Assembly (NCBI GenBank): GCA_028752905.1
Contig: JAQNBH010000017.1
Span: forward strand, 31,984,283 to 32,048,282
DNA length: 64,000 nt
Direction: 5' to 3'
DNA from: Cladorhizidae sp. MBARI D1340-BT2
Lineage: Eukaryota; Porifera; Demospongiae; Poecilosclerida; Cladorhizidae
In this document: piece after piece, positions 1 to 11,170 of the stretch
How the letters are laid out: each line of letters starts with the position of its first letter
Position numbering within the stretch: the first letter of the stretch is position 1
Made by a program: the position numbers and the translations under genes
Notes under the pieces: model-generated
What the model was told of the DNA's origin: nothing
Database searches by the model: none
What the model saw: only the letters and a program-made list of their open reading frames with translations

Positions 1-425
1 CAGCGTGCCTTGAATCCTTCACTAAGTAATGCTTGCAAACCGAGAAAAAAGGTCTCTTCTTCAGCTATGTGCTTGTTCTATGCTTCTATGTCCTCCCTTT
101 GCATAATTTGCATTCAATATGTCCATTCATAAGAAGTTTTAGTACTGCACGATCCCAAATCCTCCAATGCACCCACATCCACGACTTCTCTGTTTCTCGA
201 TTGCAGAAGAGGCATGGGCAGGACTTCTCATCGATGATGTCATCACAATATGTAGCTCACGTACGGCTGAAGTGGGTAAAGACTTTCATTCTTAAAAGCT
301 GGGCTGCATATGCCACGTTCTGCGCAGCTCGATTTGAAGTGACTGGTCAGTTTATTCACTGGCGAATGTTCTGAACTATACAACAATATATGCGTGTTTA
401 CTTGAACAATACTCATGGCATGGAA
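1..425 (+). repeat. Dispersed repeat, copy A
   Basis: This stretch shares an ordered set of short blocks with 6110-6440 and about 22060-22260: CCTTGAATCCTT near the start, then TTGCATAA-TTG, a TGCAATA-like block, and GTCCATT followed by AAGTT. Spacing is roughly kept but identity is modest. No conserved protein is visible; the open frame at 33-374 is not conserved in the other copies. It is probably an old non-autonomous element or the edge of one. Confidence 0.4.
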
Positions 426-436
426 TAACATCTGCA

Positions 437-1145
437 ATGTTTGGTTTGTGTAGGTGTACTTACCTTCCTTTCATTCATGTCAGAAGAGGAATGGTGAAGG
501 GCTTGTATGGAGGAATAGTGACTGAGAAGGAGGACCTTTGGAAGGAAGAACATCATCTGAATAGGGTCTTTATAGAGAATGGTTATCTGCAAGCCTTCAT
601 CAACCTTTTGTCTGTAGATATATTTAAACGCAAAAAGGAAGATAAGCACACCGATACAGGCAATCCGCAGTCTAAACAGAAGGATCCTAAAGTAGTGATT
701 CCAGCAAGGATGAGTGAAGTCATCAGGAGGGTCTGCAGGAAGTTCAACATCAAAGTTGTTTTCAGATTGGGAAGAACTCTGAGGCCGCAACTGAGCTGAA
801 TGAAGGATGTTTTACCAGCTAGTATGCACTCGTGCGTTGTGTACCATGTATCCCTTGTAGCTGTAGGAAGTACTACATAGGGGAGACCAACAGAAGAGAC
901 TGGAGACCTGAGTGAAAGAACAGGTAGAAAGTGTGCTAAAGAGAAGTCTGCAATTGCTGAATATGCATGAGATAATGGATATCCTATTTTGTGGGCGGAA
1001 GCTAGACCTGGCCAGAAACAGAAGGACCCGAAAGAGACAGTGGACATCAACCTAAAGTGTGAGAGGTTTAATTGAGACTGTGGAATGGACTTGCCTGGCT
1101 GCTGGGGAACTACTCTCAAGAACCTAACCTGAACTTGAAGCCATG
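437..1145 (+). mobile_element. Penelope-like element remnant (RT tail plus GIY-YIG)
   Basis: The frame from 437 to 799 resembles the C-terminal end of a Penelope-like reverse transcriptase (FNIKVVFRLGRTL, then KDVLPAS). After a stop near 799 and a shift near 845, the next frame reads CSCRKYYIGET, the core of the GIY-YIG endonuclease found at the C-terminus of these elements. The coding frame is broken at least twice, so this is a dead 5'-truncated copy. The downstream phrase 'aacctgaacttgaagccatgaccat' region (1115-1145) recurs reversed at about 10338-10405. A better preserved relative is at 47380-48115. Confidence 0.7.
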
Positions 1146-1412
1146 ACCATCATAATTTTTCTGTATTTAGTTATTTATTTACTTACTTATTTACTTTAAA
1201 AACTTTAAAAAAAAAAATTTCCCGCTATGATTATCTTTATTTTATTTTTCCACATCCGGTTCGTGTGCTGGACGCGTGTACCAATGTGTGGTTTGTATCA
1301 TGTGGTGAATGGCTAGCTACAGGTATATAACAAGCTCACACGAGTCTTAGCATCTCATTATTCCTGATGAAGGTTAGACCATCTAGTCCAAACTTCAAGA
1401 GAGTCCAATTTC

Positions 1413-1585
1413 AAGTTGATTGTTGAGAAGGTTATTGTAATGTAAGTCGATTGTTGAGAAGGTTATTGTAATGCAAGTTGATTGTTGAGAAGGTTATTGT
1501 AATACAAGTTGATTGTTGAGAAAGTTATTGTAATGCAAGTTGATTGTTGAGAAGGTTATTGTAATGCAAGTTGATTGTTGAGAAA
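1413..1585 (+). repeat. 31-bp tandem repeat, about 5.5 copies
   Basis: The unit begins AAGTTGATTGTTGAGAAGG and ends TATTGTAATGC. Copies differ by one or two bases. It lies just 3' of the Penelope remnant, and related single units occur at 2459-2512 and, reversed, at 2365-2411 and 47150-47175, so it is probably the element's terminal repeat expanded in tandem. Confidence 0.8.
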
Positions 1586-1616
1586 GACTTCGCATATATA
1601 AATGTTGTTTTTTAAA

Positions 1617-1847
1617 GTTAAAAAGAAACAAGTATATTCGATTGTGGTCAAAAAAGTAGCAAGACTGTGCTCATGTAGACCACAACCAGCTTGATGACCC
1701 TTTGCCATTTAAAATATTGTACATACTGCTGATAAGTTAAAAAGTATATTGGATTGTGGTCCAAAAAAGTAAGCAAGACTGTGCTCATGTAGACCACAAC
1801 CAGATTGATGACCCTTTACCATTTAAAATATTGTACATACTGCTGAT
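1617..1847 (+). repeat. Direct duplication, two copies of about 115 bp
   Basis: Copy 1 is 1617-1735 and copy 2 is 1736-1847; they share the TGTGCTCATGTAGACCACAA core and TTTAAAATATTGTACATACT. A diverged relative lies at about 29395-29490. No coding potential is seen. Confidence 0.75.
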
Positions 1848-2121
1848 TTATATTAAACTGTAAGGGGCCATCTATCTACTCAAGGTCTACATGGGTGCAC
1901 TTTGCTTTGTTTATATTTGACCAGTCAATTCGACATTGTTGTGTGTTCTTAAAAAGCACTTTTGTTCTTGACTACCACAGTTTACGTTGGTTATTTCTCA
2001 TTATAGCACTTATTGAGAGAAAGCTCTAAGAGTGGCCATTTTGTGGGGGTTAAAGGACAAAACAAGTTAGAAATCGGTTTTGGTTGGCCATGTTCAAGGA
2101 CCCATATCCCCACCTACTAAC

Positions 2122-2152
<31 letters not shown>

Positions 2153-2538
2153 AAGAAGCAGACAGATCGGCAAAAACAGTGTCCTGCCATTCATTGTCAT
2201 CGGAAGGGCACTAAGTGCTAGAATAGTAATTATTATTGCTTATTGCTGGAATACAATTCACATTCTTCAAAGAATTAAATCTGGTGCTAATTTTATGTGC
2301 AGGCACCAGAGAAATGGCTACAGAAGTATTACGCAAACCGTCAGGTACGTGGACAGAATAATATCGACATAACAATAATCTTCTAAATAATCAACTTGAA
2401 ATTGTATTCTCTCAACTAGATGCTCTAGCGTTCATTAGGAATAAATCAAAGTATCGAGACAATACAATTTCAAGTTGATTATTGAGAAGGTTATTGTAAT
2501 GTTATTATGTCAATTGAGATTTTATTTAAGGGGTGACG
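1848..2538. other. No gene seen; CA microsatellite and a terminal-repeat palindrome
   Basis: A (CA)n run occupies about 2124-2152. At 2365-2411 and 2459-2512 a roughly 47-bp inverted repeat is built from the same AAGTTGATTATTGAGAAGG terminal sequence as the 1413-1585 array, with a 47-bp spacer. It resembles two Penelope-like ends in head-to-head arrangement. Confidence 0.55.
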
Positions 2539-3250
2539 GTTGCATTTTTTAATTTAAAAAACAACTTGTGGTTACCACTTTATAACTCCATAGATTCTGT
2601 AAACTTCATGGTGTGGACTTGATATATGGCTCAAACGATAGGTCTCTCTATGTGCTCTCTTTTGATACTAAAATATTTTTCATAGGTATAACTATAGCCA
2701 AGTTACTGGAGCTAAAGTGGAGGGAACCTCAAAACCTGAATGCATGATTTTGCCGCATAAATATCTCCAGATTGCCAAGTGCTAGAGATTGAAATTAGTA
2801 CCAGTGTCTAGAGGAAGCCCTACTCTATGCAATGACCGTCTTTTAGGCGTTAAAATGTAAGTACGTGGTCAAGCGGGCGGGTGGAAAATGAATTTCGGTT
2901 CCATAAAATTAATTTTCCACCTGTGCGCTTGACCACGTGCTTACATTTTAACGCCTAATCAAACTGGTCATTGCATAGAGTAGGGCTTCCTCTAGCCACT
3001 GGTACTAATTTCAACTCTCTAGCACTTGGAAATCTGGAGATATTTATGCGGAAAATCAGGTATTCAGGTTTTGAGGTTCCCTCCACTTTAGCACCAGTAA
3101 CTTGGCTATAGTTATACCTAAGAAAAATATGAGAGCACACAGAGAGACCTATCTTTTGAGCTATCAAGTCCATACCATGAAGTTTACAGGATCTATGGGG
3201 CTATAAAGTGGTAACCACAAGTTGTTGTTTTTTAAATAAAAAATGCAACT
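2539..3250. mobile_element. Foldback element (about 0.7 kb, arms over 300 bp)
   Basis: The left half (2539 to about 2897) is nearly the reverse complement of the right half (about 2906-3250) along its whole length, from the tips (GTTGCATTTTTT / AAAAAATGCAAC) to the centre (AAAATGTAAGTACGTGG / CCACGTGCTTACATTTT). There is almost no spacer. It carries no transposase and is best described as a MITE-like foldback element. Diverged relatives with the same internal blocks occur at about 17340-17830, 17840-18185 and 21060-21680. Confidence 0.8.
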
Positions 3251-6105
3251 GTTCATGGTAAGACTTTACCACGCAGATGGGCACGAATGCACCATCAGGG
3301 TGCACTCAGACAAAACACTACGGCAGTGTGCCTGACCTTGTTTCTTGCCTACCCCATGTAAAATGGGTGTGACACTACTTGTATGTGTGAGAGAGAGAGA
3401 GTTGGTGGTTGCCATGAATGAAGTTATTATTAATTTTTGATTTTTTTAAAATATTTACAGGTTCTCTTTATGTAATCATAGTTTTCCTTCATTAATGGCA
3501 ATATTGGCACTATTATTCAGTGGCTGCGGTTTCTGTCGATTGGCTCAATTACTGTTGAAATGTGTTTTTTTGTGCACCGAGCTTTCAGGGAGTTAATTTT
3601 CTATTGTTGTTCGTGGATGCTTCTAATGCATGAAGTCCAAGCTCTATAAGGCCCGTGCAAAGACATGCCTTCATACAACATTTTTGGTGGGAAAGTTAAG
3701 TATGCCTGAATGATTATCGTGATCCTCCCACTATTCATATGTACACGATTCTCCAGGTACAGGGATAGAGAGGAAGCTTATTCCCGGTATTTCCTCCTTC
3801 TCTACGAAACCCTGCTGATGAATTTTATTGGTGGTCAGTAGTTTCTTAGCACCCACTATGGAGGCTGACAGGTAGCTAGCCATCTGAGCAAGCAACTAGC
3901 AGAGATGATGGAAACGAGGACCCCCATGCACATTGAACTTGTTAATATACTGAGAGGACTTCCCCCTGTGCCACATAAGGACCGCTCCATAATTGCATGC
4001 GATTTAGCTTCCCCAGAGTAAAATCCAAAAAAAAAAATTATCTCCGGTCAAGTCTTTTTGTGGAAACAAAAATTTATAAACCCCTCAAAACTCCAGTCCC
4101 CATGGTGTGTACACAGACCACCTAATGTACATACTTCATAGTTGACCAAGCTATATACAGTGCAGTTCATAGATACTTAGTTCTGTTCTACTCAAGGGAA
4201 AGGAAGGGGAATTTTATTTTATTTTATAGAAAGCAATGTTTCGACAAACTTGCTTGACGAGCATGAGAAAGGAAGGTCGAAACAAACTGGTTGTAAAGTT
4301 GTTTCTTTGATCATTCTTGAAGCTGATATATGTAGGAGAAAGTCAAGTGTATAATTTTATTCCGACAGCTGTGTGTCATAATTATTCAATACCATTTTAA
4401 TTTTTGAAAGATGTGAAGGTCCTTTGCATGGCAATGATCTCACTTCTTGTTTTAAAGGAGCTATTGTGTTATTGCAAATGGTCGTATATTTACCCATCTC
4501 TTAAGAGGGGAAATTGTTTTGAAATGAGCTCTGTCCAATTATACTGCTCTATGTTGGCAATTGCAAGGTTTCCTGCTTGGCCCCTCCCTACACGTAAAGA
4601 AAATGTTCTACTTACAGTTGCTGATTGGTTGCCATAAGCTTTTACTCTTTGTGCTAACAGAAAGCTGCACTTCACTCTCTCCAGTATTCTCTGTGGTGTT
4701 GGGCCTCAAAAGTAACAGGAAAGCCACAAAGTTTGCGTGTATACCATCATTTACACTGGGGCTCAAGTTTGTGGGAGTGTCACTTCATGAACCACTTCCT
4801 TAGTATCCTGGACACCCATGCCCTAGAGCCTTTAATGAACACACAATTCCTATGCACTAAAGGAGTAAATACGTTTGCAAATGCTTATAACCTATAACCA
4901 GCTGGGTTTTGGGTCAAGAATCTTTCACCCTCCACCATAGAAGCCCCATTTCTGCACTGTGGTAAAAATATTTCTCATTCATCGACGATCCATAAATAGA
5001 ATACTGATCTACTGAATCAGTGACTCACAATAGATAATTGTTGTCGGGTAAATCTGTTTTGCTTAGATCCCTTTTTATACTGTCCACTCTTGTACAAAGT
5101 TTAGTTAACTAGAGTTAGCTATTTATGCCTGTCATGGGTGACTGTTGCCAGTTCTGGCAATTCACTTATTGAAGAAGTCCATTTATCCCAATATATAGTA
5201 CATATACATGGTAGCCTCTAACACTGTATGGAAAGGAGAGGAAGTAACGTGGTCGCCTCTATCAATGGAAAGGAGAAGGAAGTAACAACAATCGTCTTGA
5301 GGCTAGAATGGAAAGGATCACTAAGTCAGTCACATGCTGAAACCGAAATTGAAATTTGCAGAGATCAGAAATAGTGCAGCATTAGAAATTGAGCTTGGCC
5401 TTGGAAATTTATGAATTACCAAATGAGGCATAAATGTGAGTTTTGTATATATATATATATATAGTACAATAGGAGGCCACTTATCCAAATACCTTGGAAC
5501 TGAAGGGTGTTCATATAACTGAAACTTCAGGTCTTCAGCTTGTCCTTGCTTATTATAAAATCATGGTTTCTACTTTCCAACGTCTCTACTCTAGCTGAAC
5601 TTCTCCCATTCTTCATAATGTATGACACAATCTTGAGCTTTTTTTTTTTAGGTGGGCTTTATGACAAGTGAGACGATTAAAAAGGAAGTGTCTCTAATAT
5701 GATGATATTCCATGTTGGGCTAATGGTGTGTATATATATACATATATATATTCATTGTGCGAATGCTTTTAAGAAATTTTCCCACAAAATGAAAAAGTAC
5801 ACAGAGTGTAGCCAGCATTTCTGAAGGTGTGGCTATAATTGCCTGTGGGTTGGGTTTCTTCTAGCATATGGTTCGGCGTGCTCTGATAAGTGAATTAGGT
5901 TAAGTGGCATCCCATTTATATACAAGATTTAAAAATATATATATATAATGTTTGTAATGGGGAGTGCAATAGCTCACCCTATACACTTCACAGTGACAGA
6001 CCTTAACCTCCTCCAATAACCAAAGGCATGTTTCTCTAAACATCACGTCAGCAGCTTCTTAGCTTCCTTAAAGGTTTCAGCCAATAGCTGCAAAACGATT
6101 CCAAT
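3251..6105. other. No supported gene
   Basis: AT-rich DNA with short TA/CA runs (about 5440-5462, 5730-5752, 5933-5950) and an AG run near 3390. Open frames at 4404-4803 are short, overlap in several frames and show no recognisable domain or splice structure. I see nothing that can be defended as a gene. Confidence 0.5.
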
Positions 6106-6109
6106 AGTT

Positions 6110-6440
6110 CCTTGAATCCTTTACTAAAAGTAGTCCACCAGCAGTAGTCCACCAGCAGCGCAAAAAAAACCCTAAGAGTGTGTATGTGGAAAAAAAACCT
6201 TGTAGTTCATCTTCAAGATTTATCTTTCCCTTGCATAACTTGTGTGCAATAAGTCCATTTATTTATACTAAGTTTAGTATCAAAACACCCACACATTTTA
6301 CCTCTTCTGCCCGTGCAGAGGATGCAGTCATCATCATTTCCATAAAAGCCAAACTGAGCATTCATGGCAAACTACTGGGTCAGCAGTGTGAACAGGGGCC
6401 TACTTGTTATTTTGGGAAGGATTCCTTGTGAAATGAAATT
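6110..6440 (+). repeat. Dispersed repeat, copy B
   Basis: Same block order as 1-425: CCTTGAATCCTTTACTA, then CTTGCATAACTTGTGTGCAA, then AGTCCATTTATT and AAGTTTAGTA. A short internal duplication (AGTAGTCCACCAGC, twice) is present near 6128-6160. Confidence 0.4.
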
Positions 6441-6590
6441 GTATTCATTTTACCATGTCTAAAATCAAAGTTCATGGCTAGTTCTATAGATTTCATATGA
6501 CACTAAGAAGTGTCAGAGATAAGCTGAAGACACTGTGTCTGACACTAAGAAGTGTCAGAGATAAGCTGAAGACACCGTGTCTGACACTAA

Positions 6591-7230
6591 AGACTGATTC
6601 ACAGTTTGACGCTCAGCCATCGTTACGTGTCCTATCGTAACGTATCGTCGTATTGTTAACCAGCAACGTCATGACAATACGATACGATAGGACATTATAC
6701 GATACGTAACGATGGAATAGGATCTGGTTCTATTCTAGCGTCGAGCATCCGACCAATCAGAATGCTGGCAAGTGGGAGGGTCACATGAAGGACTTTGTAC
6801 CTTCACTAGAATTTACCAGTAAGAATGAGGAGAAATTGATCGATGTTGTTCGAAAATATCCCTGCTTCTTCTGTAATATATAAGGAGTTAAGGCCAAAGG
6901 AAAATGCATGGATTCAAGTGGCTCTGGAAGTAAGATCAGTTATAGTTACCTTAGGCTGATGCAATAGCTACAGAGATATTGCTCATTTAAAAATAGCCAC
7001 TGCTAACTGCAATAGTACCAGCTACTAGAAGAACTATTACAGCTAGAACTACTAGGTGAACTAGAAGAGGAAGAACTGCCGTCCATAGCGTCCTTGCGAT
7101 CAGTGAACAACTACTATCACGTGAGCAACTTGTCAAAACCAGCAAAACTCGCCAATCGATATTGTGAACCAGAAACGATACGATAGAACGATACATTACG
7201 ATGAGCGAGCGTCATATTGTGAACCCGCCT
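6591..7230. mobile_element. Non-autonomous PIF/Harbinger element
   Basis: The element is bounded by a 3-bp TAA duplication (6588-6590 and 7231-7233). Its imperfect terminal inverted repeats share TTCACA and TGACGCTC (left starts AGACTGATTCACAG; the right, reversed, starts AGGCGGGTTCACAA). A TWA target and an AG-starting terminus fit PIF/Harbinger. Subterminal CGATACGATAG blocks occur in both orientations. It has no transposase; a serine-rich minus-strand frame at about 7000-7110 may be a captured or residual coding bit. Confidence 0.75.
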
Positions 7231-7983
7231 TAAGAAGTGACGGAGGTAAGCTGAAGACACCGTCTATGACACTAAGAAGTGACGGAGATAAGCTGAAGAC
7301 ACCGTCTATGACACTAAGAAGTGTCCGAGATAAGCTGAAGACACCGTGTCTGACACTAGGAAGTGACGGAGATAAGCTGAAGACACCGTGTATGACACTA
7401 AGAAGTGTCGGAGATAAGCTGAAGACACCGTGTCTGACACTAAGAAGTGTCGGAGATAAGCTGAAGACACCGTGTATGACACTAAGAAGTGTCGGAGATA
7501 AGCTGAAGACACCGTGTCTGACACTAAAGGCGAAGTGACGGAGATAAGCTGAAGACACCGTGTATGACACTAAGAAGTGTCGGAGATAAGCTGAAGACAC
7601 CGTGTCTGACACTAAGAAGTGTCGGAGATAAGCTGAAGACACCGTGTATGACACTAAGAAGTGTCGGAGATAAGCTGAAGACACCGTGTCTGACACTAAA
7701 GGCATGTCCGCACTGGGACCACTATTGACCTAGATCTGATCTTGATAAGTGGGATCTAGATCTGATCTGGATAAATCCTGTCTGCACTGCAAAAATGAAC
7801 AACCACAATTAAAAGCATTTAAAAGCATTTTACACCTCCAAGCAGCTGCGTGTCACATGACATGACAGCTGGTATCGCTCACATGACTGCTGCTAGTGTA
7901 CTTGTACTTGAAGATGGATATGTCCTGGCTCTGTGTGTTCTTTCTATATTATATCACCACTGTGCTTCCCTCACTATTTGCAG

Positions 7984-8454
7984 GTACATGATGCACGTGT
8001 TTTTGCTAATTCGGCATTTTATAGAAATGCATGCAATGGGTCTTTGTTTCCCAACTGGACAAAACTCTTCAATGACGTTGAAGTGCCACTTGTTGTTCTG
8101 GGTGATCCAGCATATCCACTTCTACCATGGCTGATGAAACCCTACTTGGAGACATCCAGTACACCAGAAGAACTGAACTTTAATTATAGGCAAAGCAGGG
8201 CAAGGATGGTGGTGGAGAATGCTTTTGGTCGGTTAAAGGGCCGATGGCGATGTCTACTGAAGAGAATAGACTCGAACTTGGCCAATGTACCAAGCATTGT
8301 TAGTTCATGCATAGTATTCCACAACGTGTGTGAGATCTATGGTGATCATTGTCAAGATAACTGGCTCAATCGGGAAGGCAGTGCAAGTGGAAGTGTATCA
8401 ACCACAGCAGCAAGCAGTGGCACAGCTACAGCCATCAGAGACAAACTGTACTAA
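7984..8454 (+). pseudogene. Harbinger DDE transposase, C-terminal part
   Basis: This is the last exon of a DDE superfamily (DDE_Tnp_4 type) transposase, which would cut and join transposon ends. A splice acceptor (CTATTTGCAG) precedes VHDARVFANSAFY. Visible motifs are GDPAYPLLPWLMKPY, with the second catalytic Asp, and MVVENAFGRLKGRWRCL, with the catalytic Glu. The N-terminal half with the first Asp is absent: the 280 bp between the left terminus and this exon hold nothing similar. About 156 residues remain of a usual length near 350-400. The remaining frame is open, so the loss is by deletion and not by point decay. Confidence 0.8.
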
Positions 8455-8465
8455 CAGTTAGCAGA

Positions 8466-8869
8466 TCAGAATGGTTTATCATAGTATATAAATAAAATTG
8501 AATAACACAATAATAAGCTATGGTGAAGGTGAATAGTGGTGAGGGAAGTTAGGAGATGAAAAATAAGTAGGTGGTGGTGGTTGAGATGGGAAAGGTGCAA
8601 GGGGAAAGGGTGGGCGGGGGGGAAGAGAAGTGTGGAAACTATTAGGAGGGTACGTGGATGGTGGAGGATAATACTGCTGAACATGGCCATCATGCGTTCC
8701 TCGTGCTTCTCTTCCCTTTCCCTCCTCTTTGCCTCTAGTGCTAGCTCCTTCGCTTGCAGTTCTGCTTCCCTCTCTGCAGCACGCTGCACGCTCCTCTGCC
8801 GGTTGGAAGATTGCAGCAAGCTCCCTCAGCCCACTGTCTTCATGCCGGCGTTTTTGTCCTACCGGTTTA
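8466..8869 (-). pseudogene. Harbinger accessory protein, coiled-coil exon
   Basis: On the minus strand, a splice acceptor (AAACCGGTAG) near 8870 is followed by QKRRHEDSGLRELAAI. After a one-base shift near 8815 the frame continues as a charged helix rich in A/E/K/R (RAAEREAELQAKELALEAKR), a likely coiled coil. This is the usual C-terminal region of the Myb-like partner of Harbinger elements. The first part is in a different frame from the rest, so the gene is broken. Confidence 0.55.
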
Positions 8870-9097
8870 AAAGGAATAGTTAACACTGTATTGTACAAAC
8901 TTCTAAATACAAACCTTTCTTTCGAGCCTCACTGCCTCTCTTCTGTGCTGAGAACTCAGGTACCTAATAAATTAAATTCATCATTAATATTGTAAAACAG
9001 CGAGCAAAACCCAAGAGCTTATAGCTAAACCAGCCAGCCAGCAAAACCCAAAAGCTTAAAATGCTTATAGATATACGGTCAAAACCAAAAAGCTTAC

Positions 9098-9367
9098 CTT
9101 CCTATACCTCTGGGTGAGGTTCTTTACTTTCGTTTTACATTGTTGCCACGTCCGCTCGTGTCCCAGGTCTTTCATGGCTTGGGCAATACGCTGGTACACC
9201 GACCTGTTCCTGGCCACGCCATCTAACTGAGCCTGAACATCCTCATTCCCCCAGATTCCAACCAAAGCCTTCGTCTCCTCCAAGTCCTTCGTCTCCTCCA
9301 AGTCCAACCAGCTGCCATAACTCTTTCGTATCGCTAGCCGCGTTTTTGTCACGTGAGAATGCCACAC
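9098..9367 (-). pseudogene. Harbinger Myb/SANT-like DNA-binding exon
   Basis: The minus-strand frame from 9367 contains three helices typical of the Myb/SANT-like domain: ALVGIWGNEDVQAQLDG, NRSVYQRIAQAMKDLG and RTWQQCKTKVKNLTQRYRK. It ends at a clean donor (AG|GTAAGC read on the minus strand) and would splice toward the coiled-coil exon at 8869-8466. In this superfamily the Myb-like protein binds the transposon ends and helps import the transposase. An imperfect duplication (DLEETKDLEETKA) is present near residue 25. Confidence 0.65.
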
Positions 9368-9973
9368 CCACCATATATTTCACTCGGATAGGTATTTCAC
9401 TCGGATAGGACCTTATAGCGATCGGATCTACCTACCCCGGGTGGACCAGTCGGATCGCGATCGGATCGTACCCGGAAAAATGTGAGCGCAGTGCGGACAG
9501 GATTTATATCGATCGGATGTAGATCGTTGGTATAGTGCGGACAGGCCTTAAGAAGTGTCAGAGATAAGCTGAAGACACCGTGTATGACACTAAGAAGTGA
9601 CGGAGATAAGCTGAAGACACCGTGTCTGACACTAAGAAGTGTCGGAGATAAGCTGAAGACACCGTGTCTGACACTAAGAAGTGTCGGAGATAAGCTGAAG
9701 ACACCGTGTATGACACTAAGAAGTGTCGGAGATAAGCTGAAGACACCGTGTCTGACACTAAGAAGTGTCGGAGATAAGCTGAAGACACCGTGTCTGACAC
9801 TAAAGAAGTGACGGAGATAAGCTGAAGACACCGTGTCTGACACTAAGAAGTGTCAGAGATAAGCTGAAGACACCGTGTCTGACACTAGAAGTGTCGGAGA
9901 TAAGCTGAAGACACCGTGTCTGACACTAAGAAGTGTCAGAGATAAGCTGAAGACACTGTATGACACTAAGAAG

Positions 9974-11165
9974 TACAAAGCATATTCATACATAGATACA
10001 CACGCCATGTTGGCAATATCAAGTTTTACGTCCAAATCTCGTGTGAAATGGAATGATAGTCGTAGACAAAGGGAAGTGATCATGACGGTCAATATATTGA
10101 GCTGGTACACCTTGAAAACTGTGAGGAATATACTTCTCTTATATAGCTACTTCTCCATATTACAATCCAATCTGATGACATCAATAATTCACAGATCAGT
10201 GTATAGTGTTAGGCACCTGCAGCTATGCTTCAAGTAGGACAATACTTAGAGCCAAGTGATATGTATATTTCAAATACCTTTGCTCGCCACACAATGCCTT
10301 GCATTCATTTCTAGTAAATAATAATGGTAAATAATAATGGTGGTCATGGCTTCAAGTTTAGGCTCTTGAGAGTGGCCACCCAGCAGCCAGGTAAATGTAT
10401 TTCACAATCTCTAATGAACTGCTCACACTCCAATGTTAGGCTGATGTATAAGGCCTCTTTCACTAGCAGTTCCTTCTGTTGCTAACTTCCTCCCACATGA
10501 CAAATGTCCACCATGCATTTGCTTCTTGTTCCACAATTTTGAAGTAAAGGTCAAACCAATATAGATAGTGCTACCTCACTGCCCAATACCATATTTGCTT
10601 GGAGAATAGGATCATATATAGTAGCAGCTCCTAACATTCCTTGGCTGCAACTTATACATCAAATGCGTCAATTTTGCTGGAGTATAAATGGCTAAACTCA
10701 ATCACTGGGCTGTGTGACCTGGAACTACACCTAGCTGCAATGCTCGCGATTTTGGTGTGTGTAAAACATTGCAACTAAACGATGAGCTAAACTGCAGCTA
10801 TTGCGCTCAAAGTCGTTAAAATCGCAGAGAAGTCTTGGAATTGAAGAGCTGGAAGGGAGTAGCTGGTACAGAGTACCAAAGTGATAAGTTATGCAAGGCA
10901 GAGAGAGAAGATTGAGGTGGCATTGCTACCAAGATGAGCAGATCACATCTAGTTTAGGTGAGAGCTAACTCCTGCATGCTGTGGTAGGTTTAGTAGGTGA
11001 CTTATGCTCCACAATTATGTTTTTTTAATGTTATGGCGGGAAACACTTACATTCGGGTGCGACTGATACACCTCCAAATGCGGCATATATCATTTTCTTA
11101 GCGTGTTCAAAAAAAAAAAAGATTTTTTGTGGCTTGCTATATATTCATTTTTCTATTATTGTGAT
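9974..11165. other. No gene; short reversed Penelope 3' fragment
   Basis: At about 10338-10405 the sequence TGGTCATGGCTTCAAGTT followed by GGCTCTTGAGAGTGG and CAGCAGCCAGG is the reverse complement of the 3' part of the Penelope remnant at 1080-1145. The rest is AT-rich with no supportable feature. Confidence 0.45.
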
Positions 11166-11170
11166 ACATG

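Larger units (their letters stand above)
7700..9548. mobile_element. PIF/Harbinger transposon with decayed genes
   Basis: Terminal inverted repeats of 15 bp match at 14 positions: AGGCATGTCCGCACT at 7700-7714 and, reversed, AGGCCTGTCCGCACT at 9534-9548. TAA duplications flank them (7697-7699 and 9549-9551). A second subterminal repeat, ATCCTGTCYGCACTGC, lies just inside both ends. The element carries the two genes typical of this superfamily, a DDE transposase (+) and a Myb/SANT-like protein (-), convergently arranged. Both are damaged. Confidence 0.9.
6499..9973 (+). repeat. 42-bp satellite array, interrupted twice
   Basis: Three blocks of the same 42-bp unit lie at 6499-6590, 7231-7699 and 9549-9973, about 23 units in all. 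Removing the two inserted Harbinger elements joins them into a single array of about 1 kb. Each unit contains two perfect short inverted repeats: GACACT-aaga-AGTGTC and GACAC-c-GTGTC. Units alternate between GTCGG and GACGG variants and between CTGACAC and ATGACAC variants. Because 42 is a multiple of three, long open frames run through it on both strands; these are a by-product of the period and not genes. Confidence 0.9.

Noticed and set aside
4404..4803. Overlapping short frames that might be a small gene
   Set aside because: Several frames and both strands are open over the same bases, with no splice signals, homology or composition bias.
7164..7705. Long open frames with 14-residue repeats on both strands of the satellite (also 9397-9843)
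   Set aside because: The 42-bp period keeps any open frame open. Both strands are equally open, with no start context and no domain, and the frames end where transposons are inserted.
6499..9973. CRISPR array
   Set aside because: Units are contiguous without unique spacers, and the context is eukaryotic.
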